This document shows positions 1-11,702 of a stretch of DNA of 64,000 nt, in pieces. This DNA is from Chrysemys picta bellii (taxonomy: Eukaryota > Chordata > Testudines > Emydidae). The DNA is taken from contig NC_088804.1 of the NCBI RefSeq assembly GCF_011386835.1, positions 32,785,549 through 32,849,548 on the forward strand. Reading direction: 5' to 3'. Below the pieces are notes generated by a model, which saw only the letters and a program-made list of their open reading frames with translations, was not told where the DNA came from and searched no databases. A program made the position numbers and the translations under genes. Each line of letters begins with the position of its first letter. Within the stretch, counting starts at the first letter, position 1.

Positions 1-1330
1 CTGGTTATTTGTGTAGCCTTGGTTTCAGTATTATACAAGGTTAAAGAAAAATGAACACAATTGAGTCTGAGTGGCTGTCTTCATTTCAGGCCGAGTCCTG
101 GCTGCTAACAGAGTGCAAGTTGTATCCAATGAATCTAATTGTAAAAGAAAGCTCACACTTAGAGAAGACACTTTTCATAACATGCTGGAAACCTATTTGT
201 GAGACCACAAACTGCAAGATAATGTTACATATTGGAAAAGTTTTGTACAGGGGCTGGCTCTTTAAGGGAGCATACTCAAAGGAACTCAGAAACCATTTCC
301 TTTGCCACAGCACTGAAGAATTTCTTTGAGGGGATAATTCACCAGAGGTCGTCAAATTAATTCATAGTGACAAATACAAAAGATCTGATTTACCATTTTT
401 TTCTCAAGGGTGGGAGATTTTTTCCTTCTTTCTCGCCCTAACTGTGCAACTCTCTGGATTCATCTGTTCCTTATTTGGAGTCACAAGAAAAGTTAAATCT
501 TCCCTGAATCAAAACACATTTATTTAATCTTGCTTTTGATTAAAAAATTGTTGTAAAGTAAACATCCTTGTGTGAAAATGCAACAGATTCATAGTTGGTA
601 AGTTTACGTCCACAGCTATAAACACTTTACCCCCTAGAGCCACGGGGGGCTGTTAAGCTTTTGCAATAAACATTATTTATGATTGTTAATTGAAGTGAAT
701 TCATAATTGCCAGTGCATATTTATTTTGTCCTTTACTTTTTTTCTGTCTTTGTCTCTTGTCTTGGCAATGAAGGGTCATAGCAAAAGTGTGCCGTGGGAA
801 CTGTTTTCATTAAGGAACTATATTGTCAATGGCAGGGACAGTTTATAAATAAAATTATTATAACTTTTATATTGTCCTCTCAGAAAAAAAGTCAGAGTCA
901 TTAAAACATTACTGCACTGTAGTGAGAAAAAGGGCTTAGGGATTGCCTTCAGTATGTTTAGTTAATTAAAGAATTTGCTTTAATATCAAAAATAGAGTCA
1001 TTATAGCTTCTTGAAACAACAGTTAAAATACTATAGTCACGATCCTTACTTAAGTAATAATTTATCTTGATTCTAGATCATTATCAACACGTTTGTTTCC
1101 AAAATAATGCAAAAAATTCCTATCAGTAATAATACCTAATCTCTTTTATAGCCTTAATAATATTTCTTGCATGTATATATATATATATATATATAACATA
1201 TATAGTGCTTGCTTTCTGCAGGATTCAAAAGTACTTGCCAAACGTGATAAACTGATATGCACACCTATTCAGGGGATTGCTTCACACACTGCTTTAATTC
1301 ATGCAGTCCCTTCTGGAACAAAGCGAGGTC
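1..1330. other. AT-rich non-coding sequence, no gene seen
   Basis: No open frame here has a recognisable domain, splice pattern or start context; the two opposing frames near 51-355 overlap and resemble no family I know. The only structured element is the TA run listed separately. This could be intron or intergenic DNA, and nothing in the sequence decides which. Confidence 0.5.
1174..1195. repeat. (TA)n microsatellite
   Basis: A run of alternating T and A of about 22 bases, followed by a short degenerate extension. It is likely to be length-polymorphic. Confidence 0.9.
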
Positions 1331-1333
1331 TAA

Positions 1334-1619
1334 GGCCTTGGCTACACTTACCCGGTAGTTCGGCGGCGAGCGATCGAACTTCTGGGTTCCACTTATCGCG
1401 TCTAGTCTGGACGCGATAAGTCGAACCCAGAAGTGCTCGCCGTCAACTGCGGTACTCCAGCTCGGCGAGAGGAGTACCGCGGAGTCGACGGGGGAGCCTG
1501 CCTGCCGAGTGTGGACCAAGGTAAGTTCGAACTAAGGTACTTCGAACTTCAGCTACGTTATTCACGTAGCTGAAGTTGCATACCTTAGTTCGAATTAGGG
1601 GGGTAGTGTAGACCTGGCC
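1334..1619. mobile_element. Chompy-like Harbinger MITE
   Basis: A 286-bp non-autonomous DNA element. It begins ggccttggctacact and ends agtgtagacctggcc, which are imperfect terminal inverted repeats (about 15 of 20 positions). It is flanked on both sides by TAA (1331-1333 and 1620-1622), the TWA target duplication expected of PIF/Harbinger transposases. Inside are three stem-loops: one around 1369-1440 centred on the cttatcgcgtc/gacgcgataag arms, one around 1441-1490, and one around 1526-1594 centred on the agctacgt/acgtagct arms. The overall pattern matches, from memory, the Chompy MITEs described in crocodilians and also seen in turtles. It encodes no protein and would have depended on a transposase supplied elsewhere. 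Its GC content is far above that of its surroundings. The superfamily call is firmer than the family name. Confidence 0.75.
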
Positions 1620-1650
1620 TAAGAGTTCAAGCAGGCGCTGCCTATGTAGG

Positions 1651-1787
1651 CACCCCAAATTTGAGTGGCATTGCAATCCCATACACCAGGCTGCAATGCC
1701 ACTCACTCAAGTTTGGCCTGGTTGCCCCCTACCCTACCTGTCTTGCTGCAGGGGCGACCAGGCCAAATTTGAGTGAGTGGCATTGCA
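1651..1787. repeat. 37-bp inverted repeat plus partial third copy
   Basis: Arms at 1692-1728 and 1751-1787 are reverse complements over 37 bases with two differences, separated by a 22-base spacer. A third partial copy of the same motif (aaatttgagtggcattgca) lies at 1658-1676 in the orientation of the right arm. It directly abuts the Chompy-like element. It may be the palindromic core of an unrecognised DNA element; I cannot name a family. Confidence 0.8.
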
Positions 1788-2703
1788 TCCAGTCAGGAGC
1801 CAAGGGGAAGGATTGGGCCCCCTGCCACCATTCCCACCCTACCCGATTGCACCCTGAATGCATAACTCCACAGCCCAGCACTTTAGGAAAAGGATGAGAG
1901 AATATCTAGTCCAGTTCAAACTGTCGATGAAATTTTGGGGTAGGCACTGTTGAATGTGATAAAAATAGAGAATAATTGCTAAGTGAATATTTTGTTACTA
2001 GTACATTTAGGTTAGAATTGTAAACATGCTGTGTGATGTTTACTACTTTTCCCCACATAGAAAATGGGGGAATTTTGCCTGAGCTTCCTGCAGTTTTCCC
2101 CTTCAGCTGCTGTGTCATGGGCAGCAGTCGCAGGTACCCACAACACTGGGGCACCCCTATATGCTCTGAAGGGCCAGAGCCCTGGAGCAGATATAGTACA
2201 GGAAACTGCTTCCTTCTCTGAATTCTGCAGCTACAGTCTTGTCAGCCCCACTGCTACCACCACCAAAGTGCAGTGAGAGGAAGTTTATGGAGGTAGGAGC
2301 CCAGGGGAAGCCCCATCCTGTGCAGAGAGTTGAGGTTGAGGGTGTAGGAAGATGCAGGACCCTGGCAATGAGAGCTGGGGAGCGTGCTATGCAGTGAGGG
2401 GGAGCAAAGTTGCGAAACAGGTGCACAGGGGAGCAGTGTCCTGCATTTTTTGTGCATGCGCATTCTGCATACGTTTAAGATTGATCATTATGGGTTGAAA
2501 ATTGATACACATTGGGGACCATCACGTGGAGTCCACAAACCAGAAGACAAACCAAAAGTGTGTTTTTAAATATATATATATATTTAAATCACCTTATTTT
2601 AGGTCAATCTTGTGAGATTTTGTGGGTCTGACTCATGCAAGCAAAGACATCAAGCGAAGGGTTAACTTACACCCACATCATTCATTGGTCAGGCAGATGA
2701 CAC
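1788..2703. other. Unassigned sequence
   Basis: No gene is supported; the overlapping short frames at 1906-2569 lack any family signature. The segment is locally GC-richer between about 2090 and 2440, which often marks an old repeat, but I recognise none. A perfect AT palindrome (tttaaatat...atatttaaa) lies at about 2565-2588. Confidence 0.4.
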
Positions 2704-2715
2704 TCTCCTTGTAAG

Positions 2716-2917
2716 AAGAAGAACAGGAGTACTTGTGGCACCTTAGAGACTAACAAATTTATTAGAGCATAAGCTTTCGTGGACTACAGCCCACTTCTTG
2801 TGGGCTGTAGTCCACGAAAGCTTATGCTCTAATAAATTTGTTAGTCTCTAAGGTGCCACAAGTACTCCTGTTCTTCTTTTTGCAGATACAGACTAACACG
2901 GCTGTTACTCTGAAACT
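2716..2917 (+). mobile_element. Penelope-like element, inverted tail-to-tail copy
   Basis: A 202-bp insertion flanked by a perfect 12-bp target-site duplication, tctccttgtaag, at 2704-2715 and 2918-2929. It contains two 79-base arms (2716-2794 and 2800-2878) that are exact reverse complements separated by 5 bases. These are followed by a unidirectional tail ending gctgttactctgaaac. The arm sequence (aagctttcgtgg...; cttagagactaacaaattt) is a highly dispersed repeat in turtles. I assign it to the Penelope-like retroelements because such elements characteristically insert with inverted partial copies and carry hammerhead-ribozyme-like sequence. Here the fold-back point removes the CUGAUGA box, leaving only a gtgggctgtagtccac stem followed by GAAA. 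It has no coding capacity. Insertion boundaries are certain; the Penelope assignment is inference. Confidence 0.8.
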
Positions 2918-2929
2918 TCTCCTTGTAAG

Positions 2930-5640
2930 AGCACAGCACATGCTCCCTCCCTAGTGCAGGGCCAGTGAGGAGCCTAGGAACTCTACTTGAACATTTCTTG
3001 TGTTGCTTGAGAACCAATTGCAAGGTTATATTTTCTCCCTGCTGGACAGAGCCGCACAATGGGAGGAGGTGGACGTGGGGTTGGAAATGCATTGTCAAAT
3101 GGTAGCCGAAGATTCAGTGGCAGAACGAGGAGTTCTAGTCTCCTGCTAAGACCATACTCCCTCTTCTAAATGCACAGGAATCTAAACCCATCCTATGGGT
3201 GGCGGTATCTACAACTGTACAGGGTGTGAGGACTGTATTTTAAAAATAAAAATCTTCTCCCAAGACCTGTACATAAAACGGATCTGCACATCCAGCCTCA
3301 GGGCTGGTTAGAGAGCATGGCCTCATGTTTACTACCAAGGAAGTTTAAAGAGCAAAGCCCAGTGAAAGACCAAATAACGTGTGAGTAAGTTACACTTTGG
3401 TAAATCATTTCTAATTCTTGGCACTAAGCATGCATTACCATTACTAATATATTTAATGGAGTGTATTATTTTATTGTAGCTAGTTGCTATAACAGTAAGT
3501 TTAAAACATGATAAACGAAAAGAAATATGAGGTAGTATGGGATCAGGTCTGTTTGCCTTATATTTATTTTGTCAACTTGCATTCATCTACTTGGTGTTTT
3601 TGTTTGGTGGGCAATCATCAAGGCGTGAAATAGCTGCCTTCCCACGTTACTAAGGCATGTAAATTTTGCTCTGGGAATGAGTTTATTTCAAACAACATTC
3701 GTAATCATTGTGCATTAGCAGCGCTCGCCTGGGAAGAACACATGAATGAAATGTTATAGTTCTTGCAGACGACATAATTGAAGTAATTTACTAATATGTG
3801 GCAGGGATGCCATTTAAAGTATGGAATAATGATAAAAAATCATATATATATTAGAAAGTTAGCAAATCAAAGTAATTGAGGAAAAATAATTCGGTAACGC
3901 TATCAGAGTGTTGATGCAAATGAGTATCATTAACGGATGCTCTGAACATAAAGGCTGTTGTATCAAATATTCTCCTGTTGCCAAGAGCAAATTTTTTATG
4001 ATTATTTTATATGTTTGATTTACTGACCTTTCAAAAAGTTCCCTATTTTTAGAGGTTGGCTTCTATTTTTAATTTTTCTCTCAAGGACTCAATCCTACCA
4101 GTGTTCTTACTGTCCACTATGCTCGGAATGTCAGAGCGACACTGAAAGCATAATTACATTTCCTAATTATGTGTAATTAAGCAAAACCCAGATGATGTAT
4201 TCAGTGAGCTCTTGGAATAGCCAAGGGTCAAGGACTTCTGGAGTTTTGTAATATTCTTATAAATAAGCACATTACACTGATAAAGCCAAGTTACAATTTT
4301 GTGCAGTGTGCTCTGTAAACCTGCTTAACAGTTGAAATATACAGTATTCATTTCTTTAACTGAGTAAGGATATAGAGGGTTTTTTTGTTTGTTTTCTAAC
4401 TGGGTTTTAGATTTGTCATACTTAGCAGAGGAAAAGGGACTCTAAACTCAGCACCATAAAGTTCTGGATGCTGACAAGCTAAGTGATATTTATTTTTCCA
4501 AACCTTAATCCTTTTGAAACATGGAGAAATAAATACATCTGCTTATCTAACACATGCCTGAGACTGAAAATAAATTCTTATTTTTCTTGTAGTCCTGTAC
4601 CAATGGTCTACAATGAATAATTTGGGCAGTCTCACTGAATATAATAGGAAGAGCTTCTTTATTACCAGTGATAATTATAAAGCTCATAATGGGAAACCTC
4701 TGAAGCCCTACCATCAATCAAGGAAAATAAACAATGGAAAATGATAGGTATATAAAAGTGAAAATGGCTAAACCACATATGGAAATGCAATAGTTTTTGC
4801 AAGGTTATAAATCATGGTGGAGTTGTAATTTTAAATGTAATTAATATTCTCAGATTAAAACATAACTTGGTAAGGTATTTAACAGACTTTTTTACAACGG
4901 GGAACTGGATGACTCAAAGCATTAGTAATGGGATTAAGGAGACATTCACTTCTAGATCATTAGGTCAAATATGGCCCAAGTCAGTTGTGATTGAAAGTTA
5001 TCATCTCTCAGCTGTTTGGTCTTTGTGAAAAGATTGTTGATCTCAATCTAGACTTTAGCAGAGAGGGGTCTGTGGGCCAAACTGAGCCCTTGTGCAAGCA
5101 ATTTCAACCTCACAGAAATAAAGGGAGTTGTCCCGACTTGCCTCAAGGCTTGAATATGGATGGATATCACAAAGCAGTCATCACAAATGCCAACCTAGAC
5201 AATACCCTTGTTGAGGGTCACACAAGGGGAGCCAAGAAGCTTTGAGATGGAAGTACCCTCTAGAAGTGATCTCTCCAGATTAGGCTACAGTTGTGTGAGC
5301 AAAGAGCTTTTTCTTGGACTTTATTCCTCCCACATGCTTGCATATTTTGGGAACATTGCATATGCTGTTTTCTAAATAACTCTTCTAATGTATTTCTCAG
5401 CATATAACTACATGCCCACGATCCTGACCTTGGTTGAATTCCACTGAATAACATTAAATCCTTGTAGTAAAACTCTCCTATTTAGCAGGACAGAAATTAT
5501 TTTAAAAGGGCTGCCATTTGTGTATGTCCATGTACATGTAGATATAATAAAATGTGTGTGTATATATATGCAAGCATTTGAACAGTACAGTCCCTGTAAT
5601 TGATGACAATGACTGTTTTTTTTTACCCCAATCTTTACCA
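2930..5640. other. AT-rich unassigned stretch
   Basis: I see no gene, tRNA or recognisable transposon in this 2.7-kb stretch. The short frames at 2841-3098 and 4991-5245 have no family resemblance. A low repeat load over 3400-4900 is compatible with either intron or conserved non-coding DNA. Confidence 0.4.
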
Positions 5641-5775
5641 TTGATCTGCTATGCTTTGGGCAAATCACATAACCTTTCTGAGACTCATTTCTATGCATCT
5701 GTAAAACGGGCATAGTGTTTACAAGGGTGAATTAAGGCTTAAAATTAACCAGTGATTGCAAACTGCTTTGAGGGC
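5640..5775 (-). repeat. MIR-like CORE-SINE fragment
   Basis: Read on the minus strand, this segment carries the diagnostic order of a MIR-type SINE. On the plus strand it appears as gggcaaatcacataacctttctgag, then a stretch resembling the reverse complement of 'acagatgaggaaactgaggc', then an A/T-rich stretch ending near 5770. It is heavily diverged, as expected of an ancient amniote SINE. Boundaries are approximate. Confidence 0.6.
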
Positions 5776-8590
5776 CTAGGATGAAAATGTTTTATAATAG
5801 TATAATATATTATTGGCTGTTATTCATTATTACTGAAATTTTCTACCCACAGAACAGGTCAGGTAAGAGCAACAGAAAGGCAGTATTCCTGAGAATGCTT
5901 CAACTCTGCCATGGAGGGGCCAGTTCTAGATGTGAAAGGGTATTTCGCTGCAAGAAGGGGTGCCAGTTCTAATGATGTGTGCGCCTCTTCCACCAAGGCT
6001 CCATCCCCCACTCGCTCCTCTCCACCCTCTCACCTCCCCCGCTGCTCGCCCTTAGAGCCGGTAGAAAGTGGGAGGGCACAGCCCTGTCACTTTTAAAAGT
6101 GATGAGGCCATGGCCACTACCCCTGGTGCCCCTGTGAGTCTATAAGTCAAGAAAACCTGTTTTGCTTCAATACCACGTAAGCCTCCTTTAGCCTTCTGTG
6201 GTGTCTTTTCCACGTTGGATGAACCCATGAACTCTGTCATTGAAGTCCCAGCTCACACTGAAAGCAGGGCAGAGCCACGCTCTCCCAGGTGGGGCTAGGG
6301 AGGAGTTGTGCCTCCTGGAAACAATGCAGTGTGCAGAGAAGATATATGCAGGTTACACCAGGTCATCGAATGGTACAGCCTGCTCACTCCAATGTACTCT
6401 GGCCACTCTATAGGCTAGTGTTGGGGCTGTTGGGGGGAGAACCTTTCATACTTCTATGCTACTCAACAGACCCACGTGTAGCGAAGTCACATATAGGCCC
6501 AGGTGTGTTTATTTTGTCTTTCTTTCTTTTTTCCTTCTGAAAATGGCTTTTAGCTTTTAAGTGGGCCTTATAAATGTGGAAACAGTGAAGATGAAGGGGC
6601 TGTGTGGATGCATTTTGTGTTGATAGAGTTGTCGTTACAGCCTGGTAATTGTTGACAATTTATCCTGTACCTCATGCATTGGTGAGGAACAACCTGTTCT
6701 TCAATTTGTTGTTTTGGTATTTTTTTCTGTATTCCTGGCTCTGTAGAGCATGGCTGCTGACTATAAATCTGAAGGAGAATAGATTTCTTTGTCAAATAAT
6801 ACCCAAAATCAAAAGTATTTTCAAAAGCCCTGGAGTCCTTTGATCTGTTCAAACTACTGAATATTTTCCCAGGACCCTTTATATTTTTCACTGTCGAAAG
6901 GTTAGACTAAGAAAAATATTTGTAAAGTAGCAGTAACCTAGTTTAACTTCTGCCAAATAAATTTCTGTAGATGCATTCTGTGTCCTGTTATCAATTTCAT
7001 TTACTCTATACACATGACAGAAAAGCTTTCTTAATTGAGAAAAGAAATGACATTACTGTTATTCTGAAGTCTCAAATGTGTCACTAAGTTTGCCACAGCA
7101 GGCAAAAATATGTTGTGTGTGAAGGAGATCTGTAATAGTAATTGGTCTTCCAAAAATATATGTGTTTCAACTGATTTACAGCATTCTTGAATAGCTAACT
7201 ACATTGTACTCAAATGTTGTAGATTCCAAATTACTGTACCAATACATTTTTGAAGGACTGTCCAGTGTTGCTGTAAGGATTAAATGTCCTGCGGAGGACA
7301 AATGCACCAGAGAATGGAGGACAATACATTGTTAGATTTAAAAACAAACAGATGTAGTGTAACAACTAAAAAGTCAATATGTACCAAGGACCAGCATCTG
7401 TAGAATCAGAATGGTAATTTCAAATGGTCAGAGGTCAGTATGGAATGTAAAGCTCCCTACAGTACCAAACTTATAAAAGAATCATTAGCCACTCTACACT
7501 TTAGCAATGAATATGAGTAAAAGAGCAGTCCTATTCAAATAGCGTTACTTGCTTTGTAAAATATTCATTTGATTAATATTTTAGTTTCAGAAAAGTGTGG
7601 ACAGGAAGAGAAAGTTCTTCTAAATGACCCCATTTGTGCTAATGTAACAATCTAATAAAAACTTTATTGGTTATGTTTGCATAATTTTAATTCAGTGTTT
7701 GATGTTGTATTAGGATTATTAAAACTGTTCAACAAAGTCATAATTTCTTTTGTTTTAAATTCAGTAGTACCTTGGGCTGTCATTTTGATAGTTGTGAAGA
7801 AGTCAATAATTTAACAGACAAACTCTCAGGAATGATTAGCTAAATGGTGCCGCATCTCTTCCCCCTCCTCCAATTTTCCCTTTTGTTCTTCTACATATGT
7901 TTAAAGATATTTCTGTTAATTTACAATTTGAAAGGTGGGTGAGGAGCAGAGAGTTTGAAAAATAGATTACTGTCTTCATTAATACAGGTTTGACCTACAA
8001 AGTCTTCACGTACTTAATGATTAAAAACCAAAGTACTAAATAATAAATTATAAGAATTTATAGGAGTCATCATCTTGAAATTAGCTTATTGAATGTTCTT
8101 ATCATAATAAATCTGAGTGGGTGTCTAATTTAGTGTTAGCTGACTAAAATTATATGTTGCAGGCAGATTAAAAAAAATAGAAAAAGAAAAAACTTCCGTT
8201 TCAAGACAAACGCTGTGAATTTAATCACAGATTACCTGAAAAGTGACCATATTTTGTTGTGTCTGCTTTGCAGAAACTTTGGCAAAATTGGTATTGGTGG
8301 GAGTAGAATGAAGATTGATTTCAAATTGTGAATCTGGCAGACAATAAAAATTTTCTCTAGCAATTCAGTGATGTTTATGTTAACACTTCTTATACTGACA
8401 CAGGCTGTCAAAACTCAGGAAGCGAGTGACAAAAAATCTACTGTATCTGCACTTAAATCTAAGTATAGCAGACGTATTTGCCAAGATTTTTTATATGACT
8501 GCAAAACAATTATCTCCCTCTTCTTTCTCTATCTTCTTTTATCCCTTGGTATTGCTTATTGGATAGAAAGGATTTTTCCCCAGTTCAATT
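5776..8590. other. Unassigned sequence
   Basis: No gene is supported. Around 5900-6110 is a C-rich patch (tccatcccccactcgctcct...) that may be part of a decayed DNA element. From about 6900 onward the sequence is AT-rich and free of repeats I recognise. The 74-codon frame at 8368-8592 would encode a hydrophobic tail but has no known relative and runs into the element beginning at 8597. Confidence 0.4.
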
Positions 8591-8596
8591 AAAATA

Positions 8597-8784
8597 CACC
8601 TCTACCCTGATATAACGCGACACGATATAACCCGAATTCGGATATAACGCGGTAAAGCAGTGCTCCGGGGGGGCGGGGCTGCGCACTCCAGTGGATCAAA
8701 GCAAGTTCGATATAACGTGGTTTCAGCTATAACACCGTAAGATTTTTTGGCTCCCAAGGACAGCGTTATATCGAGGTAGAGGTG
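8597..8784. mobile_element. Tc1/mariner-type MITE
   Basis: A 188-bp element with 22-bp terminal inverted repeats (cacctctaccctgatataac... and its reverse complement with two differences) bounded by TA dinucleotides at 8595-8596 and 8785-8786. TA duplication is the hallmark of Tc1/mariner transposases, and the short internal deletion product with 'gatataacgcg' reiterated inside the TIR looks like a Tigger-type derivative known from turtle genomes. It has no coding capacity. The internal GC-rich core (ccgggggggcggggctgcg) contrasts with the flanks. The superfamily is well supported by the TIR plus TA; the lineage within it is a guess. Confidence 0.85.
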
Positions 8785-8786
8785 TA

Positions 8787-9080
8787 TGTTTCCCAGTACT
8801 TATTAAAATGGATGTGCCACACACTGATAGCCTGGAATTTTTGGAGGTGGCAGGGTTCCCTGTAAAATTCATCTGTTTATATGCAGTCTCCAGAAAAAAA
8901 AACCCTAAACCTAGAGGTGTCCTGGAAAACAGTTTTTCATTGTTTCATTTCAGTCCAGGCAACAAAGATGCAGCATTGATCCCACTTTCATCAAATGAAC
9001 TGAGAGTTTTGCCATTAATTTCAAAGGAAGCAGAACTGGGCCTGCTGTGAGGGCTTAAGCCGTGATCTGGCAAATATTTG
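8787..9080. other. Unassigned sequence between two DNA elements
   Basis: The 80-codon frame at 8808-9050 has no recognisable family. Its end includes a gccattaatttcaaagg motif related to the dispersed cattgacttcaatgg repeats found elsewhere in the window. Confidence 0.4.
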
Positions 9081-9326
9081 GGCTTGGTCTACACTTGAAA
9101 GTTACATCAGCATAACTACAGTGGTCAGGGGTCTGAAAAAATACACTCCTGACCGATGCAGCTATGCCAACATAATCCACAGTGGTGATGCAACTATGTC
9201 AATGGAAAAGTGCTTCCGCAGGTGTTCCTGCATTGAGGGCTGGTCTAGAAAGTTAGGTCAACACAGCTACATTGCTCATGTGTGCTGCAGCCGTGCCACT
9301 GTAGCATTTCTAGTGTAGACATAGCC
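9081..9326. mobile_element. TIR MITE (ggcttggtctacact family)
   Basis: The element starts ggcttggtctacactt and ends agtgtagacatagcc, an inverted repeat of about 16 bases with few mismatches. Its TIR resembles that of the Chompy-like element at 1334-1619 (both contain gtctacact), suggesting a related Harbinger-type transposase. The target duplication is not clear. The internal sequence (gcataactacagtgg) resembles, in reverse orientation, the element at about 36570-36856. The open frame at 9121-9318 is chance coding within the element. Confidence 0.65.
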
Positions 9327-9327
9327 T

Positions 9328-9535
9328 GAGTCCATATCTACACTACAACTTGGGTGGACGCAAGTTCCATCTGCACACAGCCACCAAAATTAATATTTCG
9401 CTCGTGCGATTTTAAACTATCCTTACTTTGTATTATAGACCAAACCTGACAGAAAAAACCCTTCTGTCATTGCAAGCTTTGTCTCCACCCTGGGGTTATG
9501 CAGCATAGTCTCCGTATTGTAGACATACGCTTCCT
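9328..9535. mobile_element. Second MITE-like element abutting the first
   Basis: Begins gagtccatatctacactaca and ends tattgtagacatacgcttcc, giving inverted ends that both contain the tctaca/tgtaga core but are weakly matched outside it. It directly abuts the preceding element with only a base or two between. This suggests either tandem insertion into the same target or one composite element. Family and exact ends are uncertain. Confidence 0.45.
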
Positions 9536-11694
9536 GAATTGTGAACAGCCTCATTGACTTATATGGGGCAACTCGCTGTGTGTGAAATCTGCAAATCTCT
9601 GCAGGATTGGGGCCTTATTGTATAAACTGGCACTAGAAAACACAGATATTTTTTTTCTCTTTTTCCCCACAAAGAAATTTCTGCCTGACATTTATAAACA
9701 AGGAAGCAAGAGCGGCAAAAAATAAATTTGGCTCTACACTCCCCACCCCCTTCTTTCCCCCAGTTTCTAATTAATTAGAAGGAAATTATGCCTTCAAGAA
9801 AAGAGGAAAGTACCTTTGGGATTTTCACCAGGAAGAAATGGCACTTGTGGTTAAAAGGAAAACCTTTTTTCAGTATTAAAAATTAATTAAAAATGAGATG
9901 TGCTAAAACTCAGTTTTTATCATTAGCACCAATTCTGCAGTGCTAAGTGCAGTTGGCAAAATTTAAATTTTTCTGTGTCAACATAATTTGTGATTTATCA
10001 AAGTTTTGCTAGCACAGATTCTTAATACTGAAAGTCAGGCTCAGAGAAATCACACATCTCAATCATTTTCCTTGAAAAACTGATGGAGATAGTATTCATC
10101 TCTGAAAATAATGATTAACATGATTTCAATGCATGTTTCAGGGTATTCAAACACCTAGAATAAGCAAAGAACAGAGTCTGCAAACAGTTAAGAAATTAAG
10201 TGAAATCTTACAAAATGAAATTCACACACAAGTGCTGCATTTTTATAGCAATGTCAATGCTCATTTTCACCTGGAAGTGGCAAGTGGTACTAAAATGATC
10301 ACTCTTTTATTCTGTCCTGACAAACAAAGACGTAATGTTACTGTACTTGGAATGTGTTGCAACGTGACATTCTCTGTAAATATCTCTGGCAAATTGTAAT
10401 TTGTATAGGTAATTCAAATGGGTAGTAGTTTAGATAATAATTACTCTGTAGCACTTATAGTTGTTGTTTAATTTGGAAACAAGAAGTTTGTGAAATAATA
10501 TTTTGTTGGCCTCGGTCCTCTTTATTCAATAAGACCCTGATCCAGTTTTCATTACAATCAATTAAAAGACTCCCATTGATTTCAGTGATAGTTGGGATGT
10601 GTCCGTAAAGATGTGTGCTTGATAGATTCCTGTTTTGGTTTTGATCTTTTAGATACTAATGACTATGACTATTTGTTTGTATTGTAGTGGTACCCAAAGG
10701 CATAACAAAGACATAACAAGTTCTTCCCCAAAGAACTTGCGTGCTAAGGTCTCAATTCAGCAAATCATCTCTGTTCAGGACAGCACTTCTGCAATGCTTA
10801 AGTCTCTTGAAGTCACTGGTACTGTTAGGAGCAGTCAGTTCAGTAGGGACAAATGGTGAACCCGGGAGGGATCCATATATTCTAGAAACCAGAGGTCTAA
10901 ATTTTGTGTCAAACGCTTGTGCAGGGATAGCAGCTTTTTGTGCTCTCTTCTCCACCCCTCTTTTTGCATACCTGCAGCACAGGGCTATTCCCTTGCTTCT
11001 ATGAAGCTTAGAATGTAATGCACTATATACAATTCGGTTAGTTAATTGTTTGTTTTTTCTTTTACACTCTTTTGCAAGGATCATTAACGTTACTCATTTG
11101 TGTGTTACTTGTGCAAGCTTGACTCTACAATGGCTGTGTGTCCAGATTTCTTGTCACTGTATATGCAGCTGTGTGGCTATGTAAGAATACAAGGTCATTT
11201 TCATGTCACATATGTAGAAAAATAACAGGTATTGCATTCACTTTCAATTAACATGATGTCCCATGAGATTTCATAAGAACTAAACTCAGTATGACCTACT
11301 AACACCAGAATTTGGGGGTTACCTGATGTTATGCTTTAGTATTGTGAGCTTTAGAATAGCTAGATGTAGGTGTTGGTCAGCTAAAGAGTATCCCCACTTT
11401 CAGGTTGTTTTCCCCCTGCAAATTAAATATTTCATTAAAATGATCGGCTAAGTTGTTTTTCTCTGTTTTATTATATCAGTTACACAAGAGAAAATTGCTG
11501 CTATAGAAGTAGACATCTGCACAATTCTCACACAGAAGTCTGTGAATAAGAGATGGGGGGAAATGGGGGAATTGGTACATTTCACAAATCCTTTACACTT
11601 TGTATCAGGGTCTAGATAGTGAATCAACTAAAATTTCAGTGAAATTTAGAAAAAAAATTACATAAGAAAGTAGAAAGAGTGCACCCAATTGTTA
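9536..11694. other. Unassigned sequence
   Basis: No gene supported. Around 10535-10610 there is a fragment (gaccctgatccag... cccattgatttcagtg) of a dispersed reptile repeat that recurs in several places in this window. The opposing frames near 10741-11084 have no family signature. Confidence 0.4.
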
Positions 11695-11702
11695 TTCTAA
11701 CT

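Noticed and set aside
51..355. Opposing 92- and 89-codon frames near the start
   Set aside because: Neither resembles a known exon; mutual overlap and AT-rich context suggest chance.
8368..8592. Small membrane-protein-like frame
   Set aside because: Hydrophobic by composition (T-rich), no relatives known, ends just before a MITE.
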